Part shown: positions 1 to 5,608 of the stretch, one piece after another
How the letters are laid out: each line of letters opens with the position of its first letter
How positions within the stretch are numbered: position 1 is the first letter of the stretch
DNA from: Comamonas_F sp047606565
Lineage (GTDB): Bacteria; Pseudomonadota; Gammaproteobacteria; Burkholderiales; Burkholderiaceae_C
Length of the DNA: 6,862 bases
NCBI GenBank assembly: GCA_047606565.1
Contig: JASGEH010000173.1
Coordinates: 1-6,862 of the forward strand
Direction of reading: 5' to 3'
Position numbers and translations under genes: made by a program
Notes under the pieces: model-generated
The model's input: only the letters and a program-made list of their open reading frames with translations
Database searches by the model: none
Told to the model about the DNA's origin: nothing

Positions 1-1024
1 CGCCCAGCACCACCACGGCCAGCGCGTCCGACAGCGTCAGCAGCAGGCTGGCGGCCATCAGCGCGAGCAGCGCGCGCAGCACCCGGCCGCGGCCGAAGCG
101 GCGGCTCAGCCGGCCCGAGGCGGCCGAAGCGAAAGTGCCCAGCATGTAGAGCGTGAAGATGAGGCCGATCACGCTGTGGCTGAGATTGAAGGGCGCGGCC
201 TCCAGCCGGAAGCCCAGGTAGTTGTAGAGGCTGACGAAAGCACCCATCAGCAAGAAGGAGGTGGCGTACAGCGCCAGCAGCCCGCGATCGGCCAGCGCCG
301 CGCGCAACGATGCGGCGAAGCTGCTGCGGCCGGCCACGCTCAGGGGCAGCGGCCGGACCACGAAGCGCCGCGAAGGCGGCAGCCGGCGCGCGAAGTAGAC
401 CGCGCCAGCCAGCCCCACCAGCCCGATGCCGAGCGCCGCCACGCGCCACGAGGCCGCCTCCGCCAGCCACACCCCGACCAGCCGCCCGGCCATGCCGCCC
501 AGCGCGTTGCCGCCGATGTACAGGCCCATCACGCTGCCCAGCGCGGCCGGCTCGAACTCCTCGGCCAGATAGGCCATGGCCACGGCCGGCATGCCCGCCA
601 GCATCAGCCCGGCCAGCAGCCGCAGGCCCAGCAGCGCCGACCAGTCCGGCGCCAACGCCTGCGCCAGCGACAGCAGCGCCGCCGCCAGCAGGCCGCCGCA
701 CATCAGCATGCGGCGCCCGAAGCGGTCGGCCAGCAGGCTCGCCGGCAGCAGCGCCAGCGCCATCGCGCCGGTGGAAAACGACAGCGCCGCGCTGCTGGAG
801 GCCGGCGACAGACCGAAGTCGTGCGCCAGCAGGGGCAGCAGCGGCTGGATCCAGTAGAGCAGCCAGAAGGTGGAGAAACCGCCCGCGAACAACGCCAGCC
901 GGGTGGCGGCGAAAGCCGGCTCGCCTGCGCGGATGGGCGGCGGCAGGCCCTGGGCGGGGGCTCCAGTGGCGGGCGAAGGCGAAGCGGCAGCGCGAGAAGG
1001 CGGCGAATCGGACGCAAGCGGCAT
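1..1024 (-). CDS. MFS transporter, YnfM-like, 3' end cut by window edge
   Basis: Inner-membrane transporter of the major facilitator superfamily, probably a drug or metabolite exporter; substrate unknown. The 341 visible codons read as alternating hydrophobic helices. A motif-A loop lies between helices 2 and 3 (residues about 96-106, LLADRFGRR), and a second copy of that loop lies in the other half (about 304-316, GRLSRRFGRGR), as expected of duplicated 6+6 MFS proteins. From memory, the stretches IRAGEPAF (31-38), WIQPLLPLL (58-66) and MGLYIGGNALGGMAGRL (166-182) resemble E. coli YnfM closely. YnfM is about 417 residues, so roughly the last 70-80 residues are missing here. The start used is the ATG at 1024. 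An in-frame ATG 16 codons upstream (1072) is also possible, and neither has a good ribosome site. The gene follows the PAP2 gene by 108 bp on the same strand and may be a separate transcript. Family is certain; the YnfM assignment is likely. Confidence 0.88.
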   Translation of the reverse strand, partial: MPLASDSPPSRAAASPSPATGAPAQGLPPPIRAGEPAFAATRLALFAGGFSTFWLLYWIQPLLPLLAHDFGLSPASSSAALSFSTGAMALALLPASLLADRFGRRMLMCGGLLAAALLSLAQALAPDWSALLGLRLLAGLMLAGMPAVAMAYLAEEFEPAALGSVMGLYIGGNALGGMAGRLVGVWLAEAASWRVAALGIGLVGLAGAVYFARRLPPSRRFVVRPLPLSVAGRSSFAASLRAALADRGLLALYATSFLLMGAFVSLYNYLGFRLEAAPFNLSHSVIGLIFTLYMLGTFASAASGRLSRRFGRGRVLRALLALMAASLLLTLSDALAVVVLG

Positions 1025-1127
1025 GGACAAACAGCGCGAACACGGGGTGGCCCGGCGGGCCGAAGCCGCCATTGTCGGCGCCCACGCGCCAGCACGCGCG
1101 CGGCAGGGGCAGAACCCACGGGCCGGG

Positions 1128-1142
1128 CGCTGTCAAACAGCG
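1128..1142 (-). other. Short hairpin spanning the PAP2 stop codon
   Basis: A perfect 5-bp inverted repeat (CGCTG/CAGCG) has a 5-base loop that contains the TGA stop of the PAP2 gene. Beyond a G/G mismatch, three more pairs could form (1124-1126 with 1144-1146). There is no U-tract after it, so it is at most a weak or Rho-assisted end signal or an RNA-stability element. It may also be chance in such GC-rich DNA. Confidence 0.25.
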
Positions 1143-1912
1143 GCCGCCCGCACCGGCCGCACCGGCCGCGCCAGCAGGCCCACCAGCGCCAGCCAGCCCA
1201 GGCCCAGCAGCCAGCCGGCCAGCACGTCGCTGGCGTAGTGGACCTGCAGCGCGATGCGGCTGCAGCCCACGGCGGCGATCAGCACGGCCAGGACCAGCGC
1301 CAACGCGCGCGCGGCGCGGCGCGAATCGCCCGCGCCGGGCGACCAGCCCCACAGCATCAGGCACAGCAGGCCGTAGACCACCAGGGACGACATGGCATGG
1401 CCGCTGGGAAAGCTGTAGCCGTGGACTTCCAGGTAAGGCGCATCGGGGCGCTCGCGCCCGAACACCTGCTTGGTCCAGCGCACCAGCAGGCCGTTGCCGG
1501 CCACGGCCAGCGTCCACCAGGCCAGCGCCAGCCAGCGCCGGCGCCAGGTCAGCGCCAGGCCGGCGAGCACGGCCACGCCGGTCAGGGTGGTGACGTCGCC
1601 CAGTTGCGTGAAGTCGGCCACGCGCGCCAGCAGCGGCTCGGGCAGGCGCGCCGGATGCGCGGCCATCCAGCCGTCCAGCCGCGCCAGCCAGGCCGGCGGA
1701 TCGGGCTGCACGACCTGCCGCGCCAGCGCGGCGAACAGGCCCAGTGCGACCACCGCGACCGCCGCCGACACCCCGGCGCCGGGCGCGGCCGCCAGCACTG
1801 GCGCGCGGCGCGGATCGTGCCGCTGCTGCGCCCAGCGCAGGGCCAGCGCCAGCAGGCACACGGCCAGCAGGCCCCAGCCGGCGGAGCGGTCGATGGCGGG
1901 GTACAGCCTCAT
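1133..1912 (-). CDS. PAP2-family membrane phosphatase
   Basis: Integral-membrane acid phosphatase of the PAP2 superfamily, which includes PgpB, undecaprenyl-pyrophosphate phosphatases and phosphatidic-acid phosphatases. It most likely removes phosphate from a lipid phosphate at the outer face of the inner membrane. The 259-residue protein carries all three signature motifs: K-x6-RP at 148-156 (KQVFGRERP), PSGH at 169-172 with the catalytic-type His-172, and SR-x5-H-x3-D at 218-229 with His-225 and Asp-229. Hydrophobic segments lie near 11-25, 45-64, 108-121, 127-144, 173-189, 202-215 and 231-247. The start is fixed by a strong GGAGG seven bases upstream and by a TGATG junction with the preceding alkyltransferase gene, which suggests translational coupling. 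The same frame stays open upstream to 2134, but that stretch overlaps the alkyltransferase and has no family match. The exact substrate cannot be told from sequence; the lipid kinase in the same cluster makes phosphatidic acid a reasonable guess. Confidence 0.93.
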   Translation of the reverse strand: MRLYPAIDRSAGWGLLAVCLLALALRWAQQRHDPRRAPVLAAAPGAGVSAAVAVVALGLFAALARQVVQPDPPAWLARLDGWMAAHPARLPEPLLARVADFTQLGDVTTLTGVAVLAGLALTWRRRWLALAWWTLAVAGNGLLVRWTKQVFGRERPDAPYLEVHGYSFPSGHAMSSLVVYGLLCLMLWGWSPGAGDSRRAARALALVLAVLIAAVGCSRIALQVHYASDVLAGWLLGLGWLALVGLLARPVRPVRAAAV

Positions 1913-2583
1913 CAGAAGCCCTCCAGGCGCCGCCGCGCCGGGTCGATCACGGCGCGCTCGTGCGCCAGCAGCCACTGCTTGCGCGGCAGGCCGCCGGCGT
2001 AGCCGGTCAGCTTGCCGCTGGCGCCGATCACGCGGTGGCAGGGCACGATGAGGGCCACCGGGTTGAGCGCATTGGCCCGTCCCACCGCGCGCGCCAGCCG
2101 GCCGGCCTTCTTGAAGGCCTGGAAGGCGCGCCATTCGGCATCGGCATCAACGGCGGCATCAGGCGCGGGATCGGCATCGCCTACACCGATGCGGCGGGCC
2201 AGATCGCCGTAGGTGGTGACCTGGCCGGCCGGGATGGTGCGCAGCGCCCGCCACACTTTTTCCTGCAGCGGGCTGCCTGGGGCAGCGACGTCGAGCGCTT
2301 CCAGCGCCTGCAGGTCGCCGTCGAAATAGCGCGCCAGCGCCTGCGCGGCGGCGGTGCCGGAATGGGCATCTTCCGCCAGCGTGTGATGCCGGTGGTGCCG
2401 GGCCAGCAGGCGGCGCAGGCGGGCCAGGCCGTCGTCGTCGAACTCCAGCGCGCGCACGCGGCTGGCGGCATCGGTAGCCAGCCACAATGTGCCGATGGGG
2501 CTGTCGAGCCGGCGCAGCCGGAAGCACAACGCGGGCTGGAGTGGAGAGAGCGGTGGGGAAATCGGGGTAGCGGCAAGCGTCAT
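1912..2583 (-). CDS. ogt: Methylated-DNA--protein-cysteine methyltransferase (Ogt-type)
   Basis: Suicide DNA repair protein that moves the alkyl group from O6-alkylguanine (and O4-alkylthymine) onto its own cysteine. The 223-residue protein has an N-terminal domain starting near residue 22 (RLRRLDSPIGTLWLA) and the C-terminal core from about 105. The acceptor motif is PCHRV at 181-185 with Cys-182. Also visible are TTYGDLA (123-129), the arginine-finger region RAVGRAN (165-171), Asn-171, and the LLAHE motif with Glu-209. Typical Ogt/MGMT proteins run about 150-190 residues. Most of the excess is an Ala/Asp-rich insert at about 134-162, between the GDLARRIG segment and the arginine finger. It is partly built from repeated GATGCC codon pairs. 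The ATG at 2583 is the only sensible start, though its ribosome site is poor. The gene is third in the lipid-kinase cluster, 31 bp after the phosphoesterase and one base into the PAP2 gene. All active-site residues are present, so it is probably functional. Confidence 0.94.
   Translation of the reverse strand: MTLAATPISPPLSPLQPALCFRLRRLDSPIGTLWLATDAASRVRALEFDDDGLARLRRLLARHHRHHTLAEDAHSGTAAAQALARYFDGDLQALEALDVAAPGSPLQEKVWRALRTIPAGQVTTYGDLARRIGVGDADPAPDAAVDADAEWRAFQAFKKAGRLARAVGRANALNPVALIVPCHRVIGASGKLTGYAGGLPRKQWLLAHERAVIDPARRRLEGF
1920..1924 (-). promoter_or_regulatory. Shine-Dalgarno GGAGG for the PAP2 gene
   Basis: GGAGG on the minus strand sits seven bases before the ATG at 1912, inside the last codons of the alkyltransferase gene. 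This is the clearest ribosome site in the cluster. It decides the PAP2 start against the much longer open frame upstream. Confidence 0.8.
2137..2178. repeat. Interspersed GGCATC hexamers inside ogt
   Basis: Four exact copies of GGCATC lie at 2137, 2143, 2155 and 2173, the first two in tandem. All are in the same reading frame and read as GATGCC (Asp-Ala) in the alkyltransferase gene. They make up much of the acidic part of its extra segment (residues 136-149). This looks like expansion and decay of a six-base microsatellite. Confidence 0.75.
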
Positions 2584-2614
2584 GCGGAAAACTCGGGAAG
2601 TGCGCAGAGCGGGT

Positions 2615-3574
2615 TCAGGGCGCAGCCAGGGTATCAGGCGCGAGCAGCGGCGTTTCCAGCACGCGCACGAAGTCTCCGACAGGGTGCGCGGCATGGGCGT
2701 CGCGCCGGTAATCCCACTGCTGCACGGCCAGCGCGGCGGGCAGCATGCGGCCATCGGCGGCGCGCGGGCCGGCTGGGCGGTAGCAGATCAGGTTGACCGA
2801 GTTGGGTTGTTCACGGCGCACGCGGCTGGAGACGGCGGTGCCGGCCTGCACCGCCCAGCTCTGCGGCAGCACGCCGGCAGGGGACGCACCCAGCGGCCGC
2901 ACGTAGGCCGAGTGGATGTGGCCGCCCAGGATCAGGTCGGCGCCGGCCTGCGCCCAGCGCCGCACGGCCTCGGCGTGGCCGATCAGCAGGTTCTCGCGCT
3001 CGCGCGGCTCGATGACGTGGACCGGCTGGTGCGTGACCACCACCCGCAACTGGCCCGGCGCGGCGCGCTGCAGGCGCTGCGCGACGCGCTCGATCTGGGC
3101 GCGCGAGACGGCGCCATCCTTGTGCCGCCAGCGCCGCACGGTGTTGACGCACAGCACCAGCGCGCAGGAGTCGGCGTATTCGGGCTCCAGGTCGGCGCAG
3201 ATGCTGGCGCGGTACTGGCGCAGCGGCCAGGCCAGGCGCGCGGCCAGGTTGAACAGCGGGATGTCGTGGTTGCCGGCGATCGCCACCCACGGCGCGCCGC
3301 AGCGCTGCTGCAGGCGGTCGATGAAGCGGCGGGCCGCGCGGTACTGGCTGGCCTGGGCGCGCTGCGTGAGGTCGCCGGAGAGCACCATCAGCGTCGGCCG
3401 CGCGCGCGCCACGAAGGCTTCGAGGGCGGCCATGACGTCGGCGCGCTCGGTGCCGAAATGCGGGTCCGACAGGTGCAGGATGCGGCACGGCGCCCCGGGC
3501 GCGGCCTGCTGCACGGCGTGTTCGACCGATTCGACCGATGCAACCGATGGAATCGGATCGGGCCAGGCGCTCAT
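2615..3574 (-). CDS. Calcineurin-like metallophosphoesterase
   Basis: Two-metal phosphoesterase of the calcineurin-like superfamily, in the group that includes class III cyclic-nucleotide phosphodiesterases such as CpdA. The 319-residue protein has the full ordered metal-ligand set: D37-x-H39 (LSDPHFG), GD at 67-68 (SGDLTQ), GNHD at 101-104, His-182 (THQPVH), and GGHIH at 217-221. There is no signal peptide or membrane segment, so it is probably cytoplasmic. It is somewhat longer than CpdA (about 275 residues) because of an N-terminal leader of about 30 residues and a C-terminal extension after about 265. The start overlaps the stop of the lipid kinase as ATGA, which points to coupled translation in one transcript; no separate ribosome site stands out. 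The substrate could be a cyclic nucleotide, another phosphodiester, or a lipid head group. The company of the lipid kinase hints at the last, but this is inference. Confidence 0.93.
   Translation of the reverse strand: MSAWPDPIPSVASVESVEHAVQQAAPGAPCRILHLSDPHFGTERADVMAALEAFVARARPTLMVLSGDLTQRAQASQYRAARRFIDRLQQRCGAPWVAIAGNHDIPLFNLAARLAWPLRQYRASICADLEPEYADSCALVLCVNTVRRWRHKDGAVSRAQIERVAQRLQRAAPGQLRVVVTHQPVHVIEPRERENLLIGHAEAVRRWAQAGADLILGGHIHSAYVRPLGASPAGVLPQSWAVQAGTAVSSRVRREQPNSVNLICYRPAGPRAADGRMLPAALAVQQWDYRRDAHAAHPVGDFVRVLETPLLAPDTLAAP
3521..3556. repeat. Degenerate 9-bp tandem repeat in the phosphoesterase N-terminus
   Basis: Two exact tandem copies of TTCGACCGA (3521-3529, 3530-3538) are followed by the decayed units TGCAACCGA (3539-3547) and TGGAATCGG (3548-3556). 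The period equals three codons, so copy-number change would keep frame. On the coding strand the units read as S-V-x triplets (residues about 7-18, PIPSVASVESVE), ahead of the conserved domain. Confidence 0.75.
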
Positions 3575-4740
3575 GCCGTCGCAGCGCCGGCCGGGACGGC
3601 GGCAGCGCGCTCGCCCATCGCCTCGCGCGCGTCGCGGGCCTCGGCGCTGATCGCGTCGGGCCAGGGCACCAGCACCTGCAGGGGCTGCGGCGAGACGTCG
3701 AAGACCAGCGGCGAGGCGTACTCATGGATCTCGCCATCGACCGCGACCTTGAAGCGAAAGCCCGGCGCCGGGCGCCGCACCGCCACTTCGAGCCGCTCGA
3801 AGGTGAAACGCTGCAGCCGTTCGTCGTCGGCCAGGCGCTTGAGGGCGCCACGCAGCGCCAGCCCCAGCAACTGCCAGCGCGAGGTGGCACGCACAACCAG
3901 TCCGGCGAGCTGGCCGTCCTCGATGGCCTGGGCCTCGGGCAAGCCCAGGTTGGCCATCTGCAGCGCGTTGTCGCTGACCAGCAGCGTGCTGGTCTTGACC
4001 GTCGCCGCCTGGCCGCTGCTGCCGCGCAGCGTCAGGCGCAGTGTGCGGTGCTGGCCCAGCAGCGTCATCAGCCCCGACCACAGCGCGACGATGCGGCGGC
4101 GGCCGAGCTGCTGCTTCCAGTACTCGCGGTCCTCGATGATCTGCGGATAAAAACCCAGGCTGGCGCTGACCAGGAACAACTGGCGCGGCACGCCCTCGCC
4201 TGCCTGCGCCCGCGCCTGCGCCGGGCCGACGCGCCCGAGCCGCAGGCTGCGCATGCAGGGGTCGAGCAGCACGCGCAGCGCCGGCTCCAGTTCGGTCGGG
4301 ATGCCGAGGTTGCGGCCGAAGAAGTTGAAGGTGCCCTGCGGGATCACGCCCAGCGGCACGTCGGCGGCCAGCGCGGCGCCGGCGATGACGTTGAGGGTGC
4401 CGTCGCCGCCCACGGCCACCAGCACGCCGTCGAGGTCGCGTGCCCGGGCGGCCGCCTCGGCGGCGCGCGCGGGCAGGTCGGCGGCGGCGTCGATCAGCAC
4501 AAAATGCAGCACCCGACCGCTGCGCTCGACCTCGCGCGTGATGGTCTCGCGCGTGGCTTCGGCCTCGTTCGAGCCGGAACCGGCGTTCATCACGAAGACC
4601 AGCGGCGCGGCCCGCACCCAGGCGGCGTCGCCGCGCCGCACCGGGGGTTGCAGCGCCTGCACCCGCTGCTCGCCGGTCGGGGCGGGCGAGCCTTCATGCG
4701 GGTCTTCATGTCGGACGTCGTGGGCGGGCGGCAGGGTCAT
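3571..4740 (-). CDS. YegS/DAGK-family lipid kinase
   Basis: Lipid kinase of the diacylglycerol-kinase catalytic (DAGK_cat) family, expected to phosphorylate diacylglycerol or a related lipid with ATP to give phosphatidic acid at the cytoplasmic membrane face. The 389-residue protein shows the nucleotide-binding NAGSGS (52-57), the hallmark GGDGTLN (111-117), and PQGTFNFFGRNLGIP (134-148), which matches the usual P-x-GT-x-N-DFAR motif with FFGR in place of DFAR. The C-terminal domain ends with the family's DGE element (335-337). The first 40-odd residues are charged and Pro-rich, with no family match. The ATG at 4740 is chosen for a GAGGA ten bases upstream and because the frame farther upstream lies across dps. 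It is the first gene of the cluster, 33 bp after a terminator, and overlaps the phosphoesterase by four bases (ATGA). Family is secure; the lipid substrate is not. Confidence 0.93.
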   Translation of the reverse strand: MTLPPAHDVRHEDPHEGSPAPTGEQRVQALQPPVRRGDAAWVRAAPLVFVMNAGSGSNEAEATRETITREVERSGRVLHFVLIDAAADLPARAAEAAARARDLDGVLVAVGGDGTLNVIAGAALAADVPLGVIPQGTFNFFGRNLGIPTELEPALRVLLDPCMRSLRLGRVGPAQARAQAGEGVPRQLFLVSASLGFYPQIIEDREYWKQQLGRRRIVALWSGLMTLLGQHRTLRLTLRGSSGQAATVKTSTLLVSDNALQMANLGLPEAQAIEDGQLAGLVVRATSRWQLLGLALRGALKRLADDERLQRFTFERLEVAVRRPAPGFRFKVAVDGEIHEYASPLVFDVSPQPLQVLVPWPDAISAEARDAREAMGERAAAVPAGAATA

Positions 4741-4750
4741 GCGGAGGGCT

Positions 4751-4755
4751 TCCTC
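4751..4755 (-). promoter_or_regulatory. Shine-Dalgarno GAGGA for the lipid kinase
   Basis: GAGGA on the minus strand ends ten bases before the ATG at 4740. It supports this start over the very long upstream extension of the same open frame through dps. No convincing -10/-35 pair fits between it and the terminator. Confidence 0.6.
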
Positions 4756-4773
4756 GGGACAAGCTGTGGCCAG

Positions 4774-4799
4774 AAAAAACGGCGGGCCAGGCCCGCCGT
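4774..4799 (-). terminator. Intrinsic terminator of dps
   Basis: On the minus strand a perfect 9-bp GC-rich stem (ACGGCGGGC at 4779-4787 pairing with GCCCGCCGT at 4791-4799) has a three-base loop. It runs directly into six U residues (A-tract at 4774-4779 on the plus strand; the innermost A also closes the stem). It lies 46 bases after the dps stop. The opposite strand lacks a U-tract, so it works in the leftward direction only. Confidence 0.92.
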
Positions 4800-4844
4800 C
4801 GCTGGGGTGCGGGACGCTGTGTTCAGCAGCCCCTTGACGAGGGA

Positions 4845-5504
4845 TCAGGCTTCGAGCAGCGAGCGCAGCATCCAGGCGGTCTGCTCGTGCGACTGCACGC
4901 GCTGCGTGAGCAAGTCGGCGGTGGGCTCGTCGGAGGCCTTGTCCAGCAGCGGGAACAGCTCGCGCGCGGTGCGGGCGGCGGTTTCGTGGCCCTTGACAAG
5001 GATGCGCACCATCTCGTCGGCGCGCGGCGGCACGATCGGGGTGTCGGGGACGCTCGCGAGCTGTGCAAACTCCTTGTACGAGCCGGGCGCGTAGAAGCCC
5101 AGCGAGCGGATGCGTTCGGCCACGGTGTCGATGGCGTTCCACAGCTCGGTGTACTGCTCCATGAACATGGTGTGCAGCGAGTTGAAGTGGGGGCCGGTGA
5201 CGTTCCAGTGGAAGTTGTGCGTGGTCAGGTAGAGGCCGAAGGTATCGGCCAGCACGCGGTTGAGGCCCTTGGCGATGGTGGTGCGCTCGCGCTCGCTCAG
5301 GCCGATGTTGATGGCCGGCGCGCCGCGCAGCACCTCGGGCTTGGCGGCGGTGCGCGCGCCGGCAGCGATCTTGCGGGTCTTGGCGGCGTGGGCGGCGGCC
5401 TTGACGGCGGGCCTGGCCACCGGCTTGGCGGCGGGCTTGCGGGCAGAGGTCGTGGTGGTGGTTTTGGTCGTGGTCTTGCGAGCGGGGGTCTTTTCGGTAG
5501 CCAT
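4845..5504 (-). CDS. dps: Dps-family ferritin-like DNA-protection protein
   Basis: Dodecameric mini-ferritin that oxidises ferrous iron with hydrogen peroxide, stores the iron, and often coats DNA under stress. The 219-residue protein has a ferritin-like four-helix domain from about residue 67. The ferroxidase signature is clear: His-99 and Trp-100 (FHWNVTG), His-111, Asp-126 and Glu-130 (DTVAERIRSLG), matching E. coli His-51, His-63, Asp-78 and Glu-82. The position of E. coli Asp-67 is Met-115 here, with Glu-116 next to it. The first 60 or so residues are a basic, low-complexity Lys/Ala/Thr/Arg tail including TTTKTTTTT (11-19). It resembles histone-H1-like tails and is likely to bind DNA. 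Most Dps proteins are about 160-190 residues, and the tail explains the extra length. A ribosome site (AGGA) lies 11 bases before the ATG. The gene follows oxyR on the same strand, and Dps is a known OxyR target in other bacteria. Confidence 0.95.
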   Translation of the reverse strand: MATEKTPARKTTTKTTTTTSARKPAAKPVARPAVKAAAHAAKTRKIAAGARTAAKPEVLRGAPAINIGLSERERTTIAKGLNRVLADTFGLYLTTHNFHWNVTGPHFNSLHTMFMEQYTELWNAIDTVAERIRSLGFYAPGSYKEFAQLASVPDTPIVPPRADEMVRILVKGHETAARTARELFPLLDKASDEPTADLLTQRVQSHEQTAWMLRSLLEA

Positions 5505-5506
5505 GC

Positions 5507-5539
5507 GAGGGTCTTTCCTGTTCGTTCAAAAACACCCTC
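5507..5539 (-). promoter_or_regulatory. dps 5'-leader hairpin with the ribosome site in its loop
   Basis: In the dps leader a perfect 6-bp inverted repeat (GAGGGT at 5534-5539 on the minus strand, ACCCTC at 5507-5512) ends two bases before the ATG. It encloses a 21-base loop that carries the AGGAAAG ribosome site (5513-5519). The stem could hold the start region in an open loop or affect initiation. It is short, so it may be chance. Confidence 0.35.
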
Positions 5540-5540
5540 T

Positions 5541-5570
5541 ACTATGCCCTCGAATGCGTCGGGGCGCTAT
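5541..5570 (-). promoter_or_regulatory. Possible dps promoter region
   Basis: The AT-richest part of the oxyR-dps gap holds CATAGT (minus strand, 5541-5546; four of six matches to TATAAT). There is no recognisable -35 at 17-18 bases, as is common for activator-dependent promoters. An ATAG tetrad lies at 5567-5570 and another at 5542-5545, but 25 bases apart, which is not the 22-base spacing of the OxyR motif. A promoter somewhere here is plausible; its exact position is not established. Confidence 0.3.
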
Positions 5571-5582
5571 CGGACACGACTG

Positions 5583-5608
5583 ACGGCGCCCGTGGGCTCA
5601 GGTGAGCC
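5583..5608 (-). terminator. Two adjacent hairpins at the end of oxyR
   Basis: GGCTCA/TGAGCC (5595-5600 with 5603-5608) is a perfect 6-bp repeat covering the oxyR stop codon. It is followed at once by ACGG/CCGT (5583-5586 with 5590-5593) around a three-base loop. No U-tract follows, so this is not a classic intrinsic terminator. It may give partial termination or RNA stabilisation between oxyR and dps. Confidence 0.3.

Noticed and set aside
1049..1061. GGCCC-GGC-GGGCC inverted repeat upstream of the MFS gene
   Set aside because: Short, made only of G and C, and expected by chance at this base composition; no U-tract or promoter beside it.
176..2002. A 608-codon open frame on the plus strand across the MFS, PAP2 and ogt genes
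   Set aside because: Its translation is Gln/Arg/Ala-rich low-complexity sequence with no family motif, antisense to three well-supported genes. This is the usual by-product of GC-rich codon use.
1913..2134. Longer PAP2 protein starting at 2134
   Set aside because: The extra 74 residues overlap the conserved core of the alkyltransferase, while GGAGG and the TGATG junction support 1912.
2489..5094. Long plus-strand frames (2489-4150, 3538-5094) opposite the phosphoesterase, lipid kinase and dps
   Set aside because: No recognisable motifs and biased composition. The minus-strand genes carry complete catalytic motifs.
4741..5535. Upstream extension of the lipid-kinase frame, open through the whole dps gene
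   Set aside because: It overlaps the clearly real dps in another frame and crosses a terminator. The extra residues have no family similarity, and a good ribosome site lies before the ATG at 4740.
5541..5570. Two ATAG tetrads upstream of dps as an OxyR operator
   Set aside because: They are 25 bases apart, not 22, and the partner CTAT elements expected 11 bases after each are absent, so the OxyR consensus is not met.
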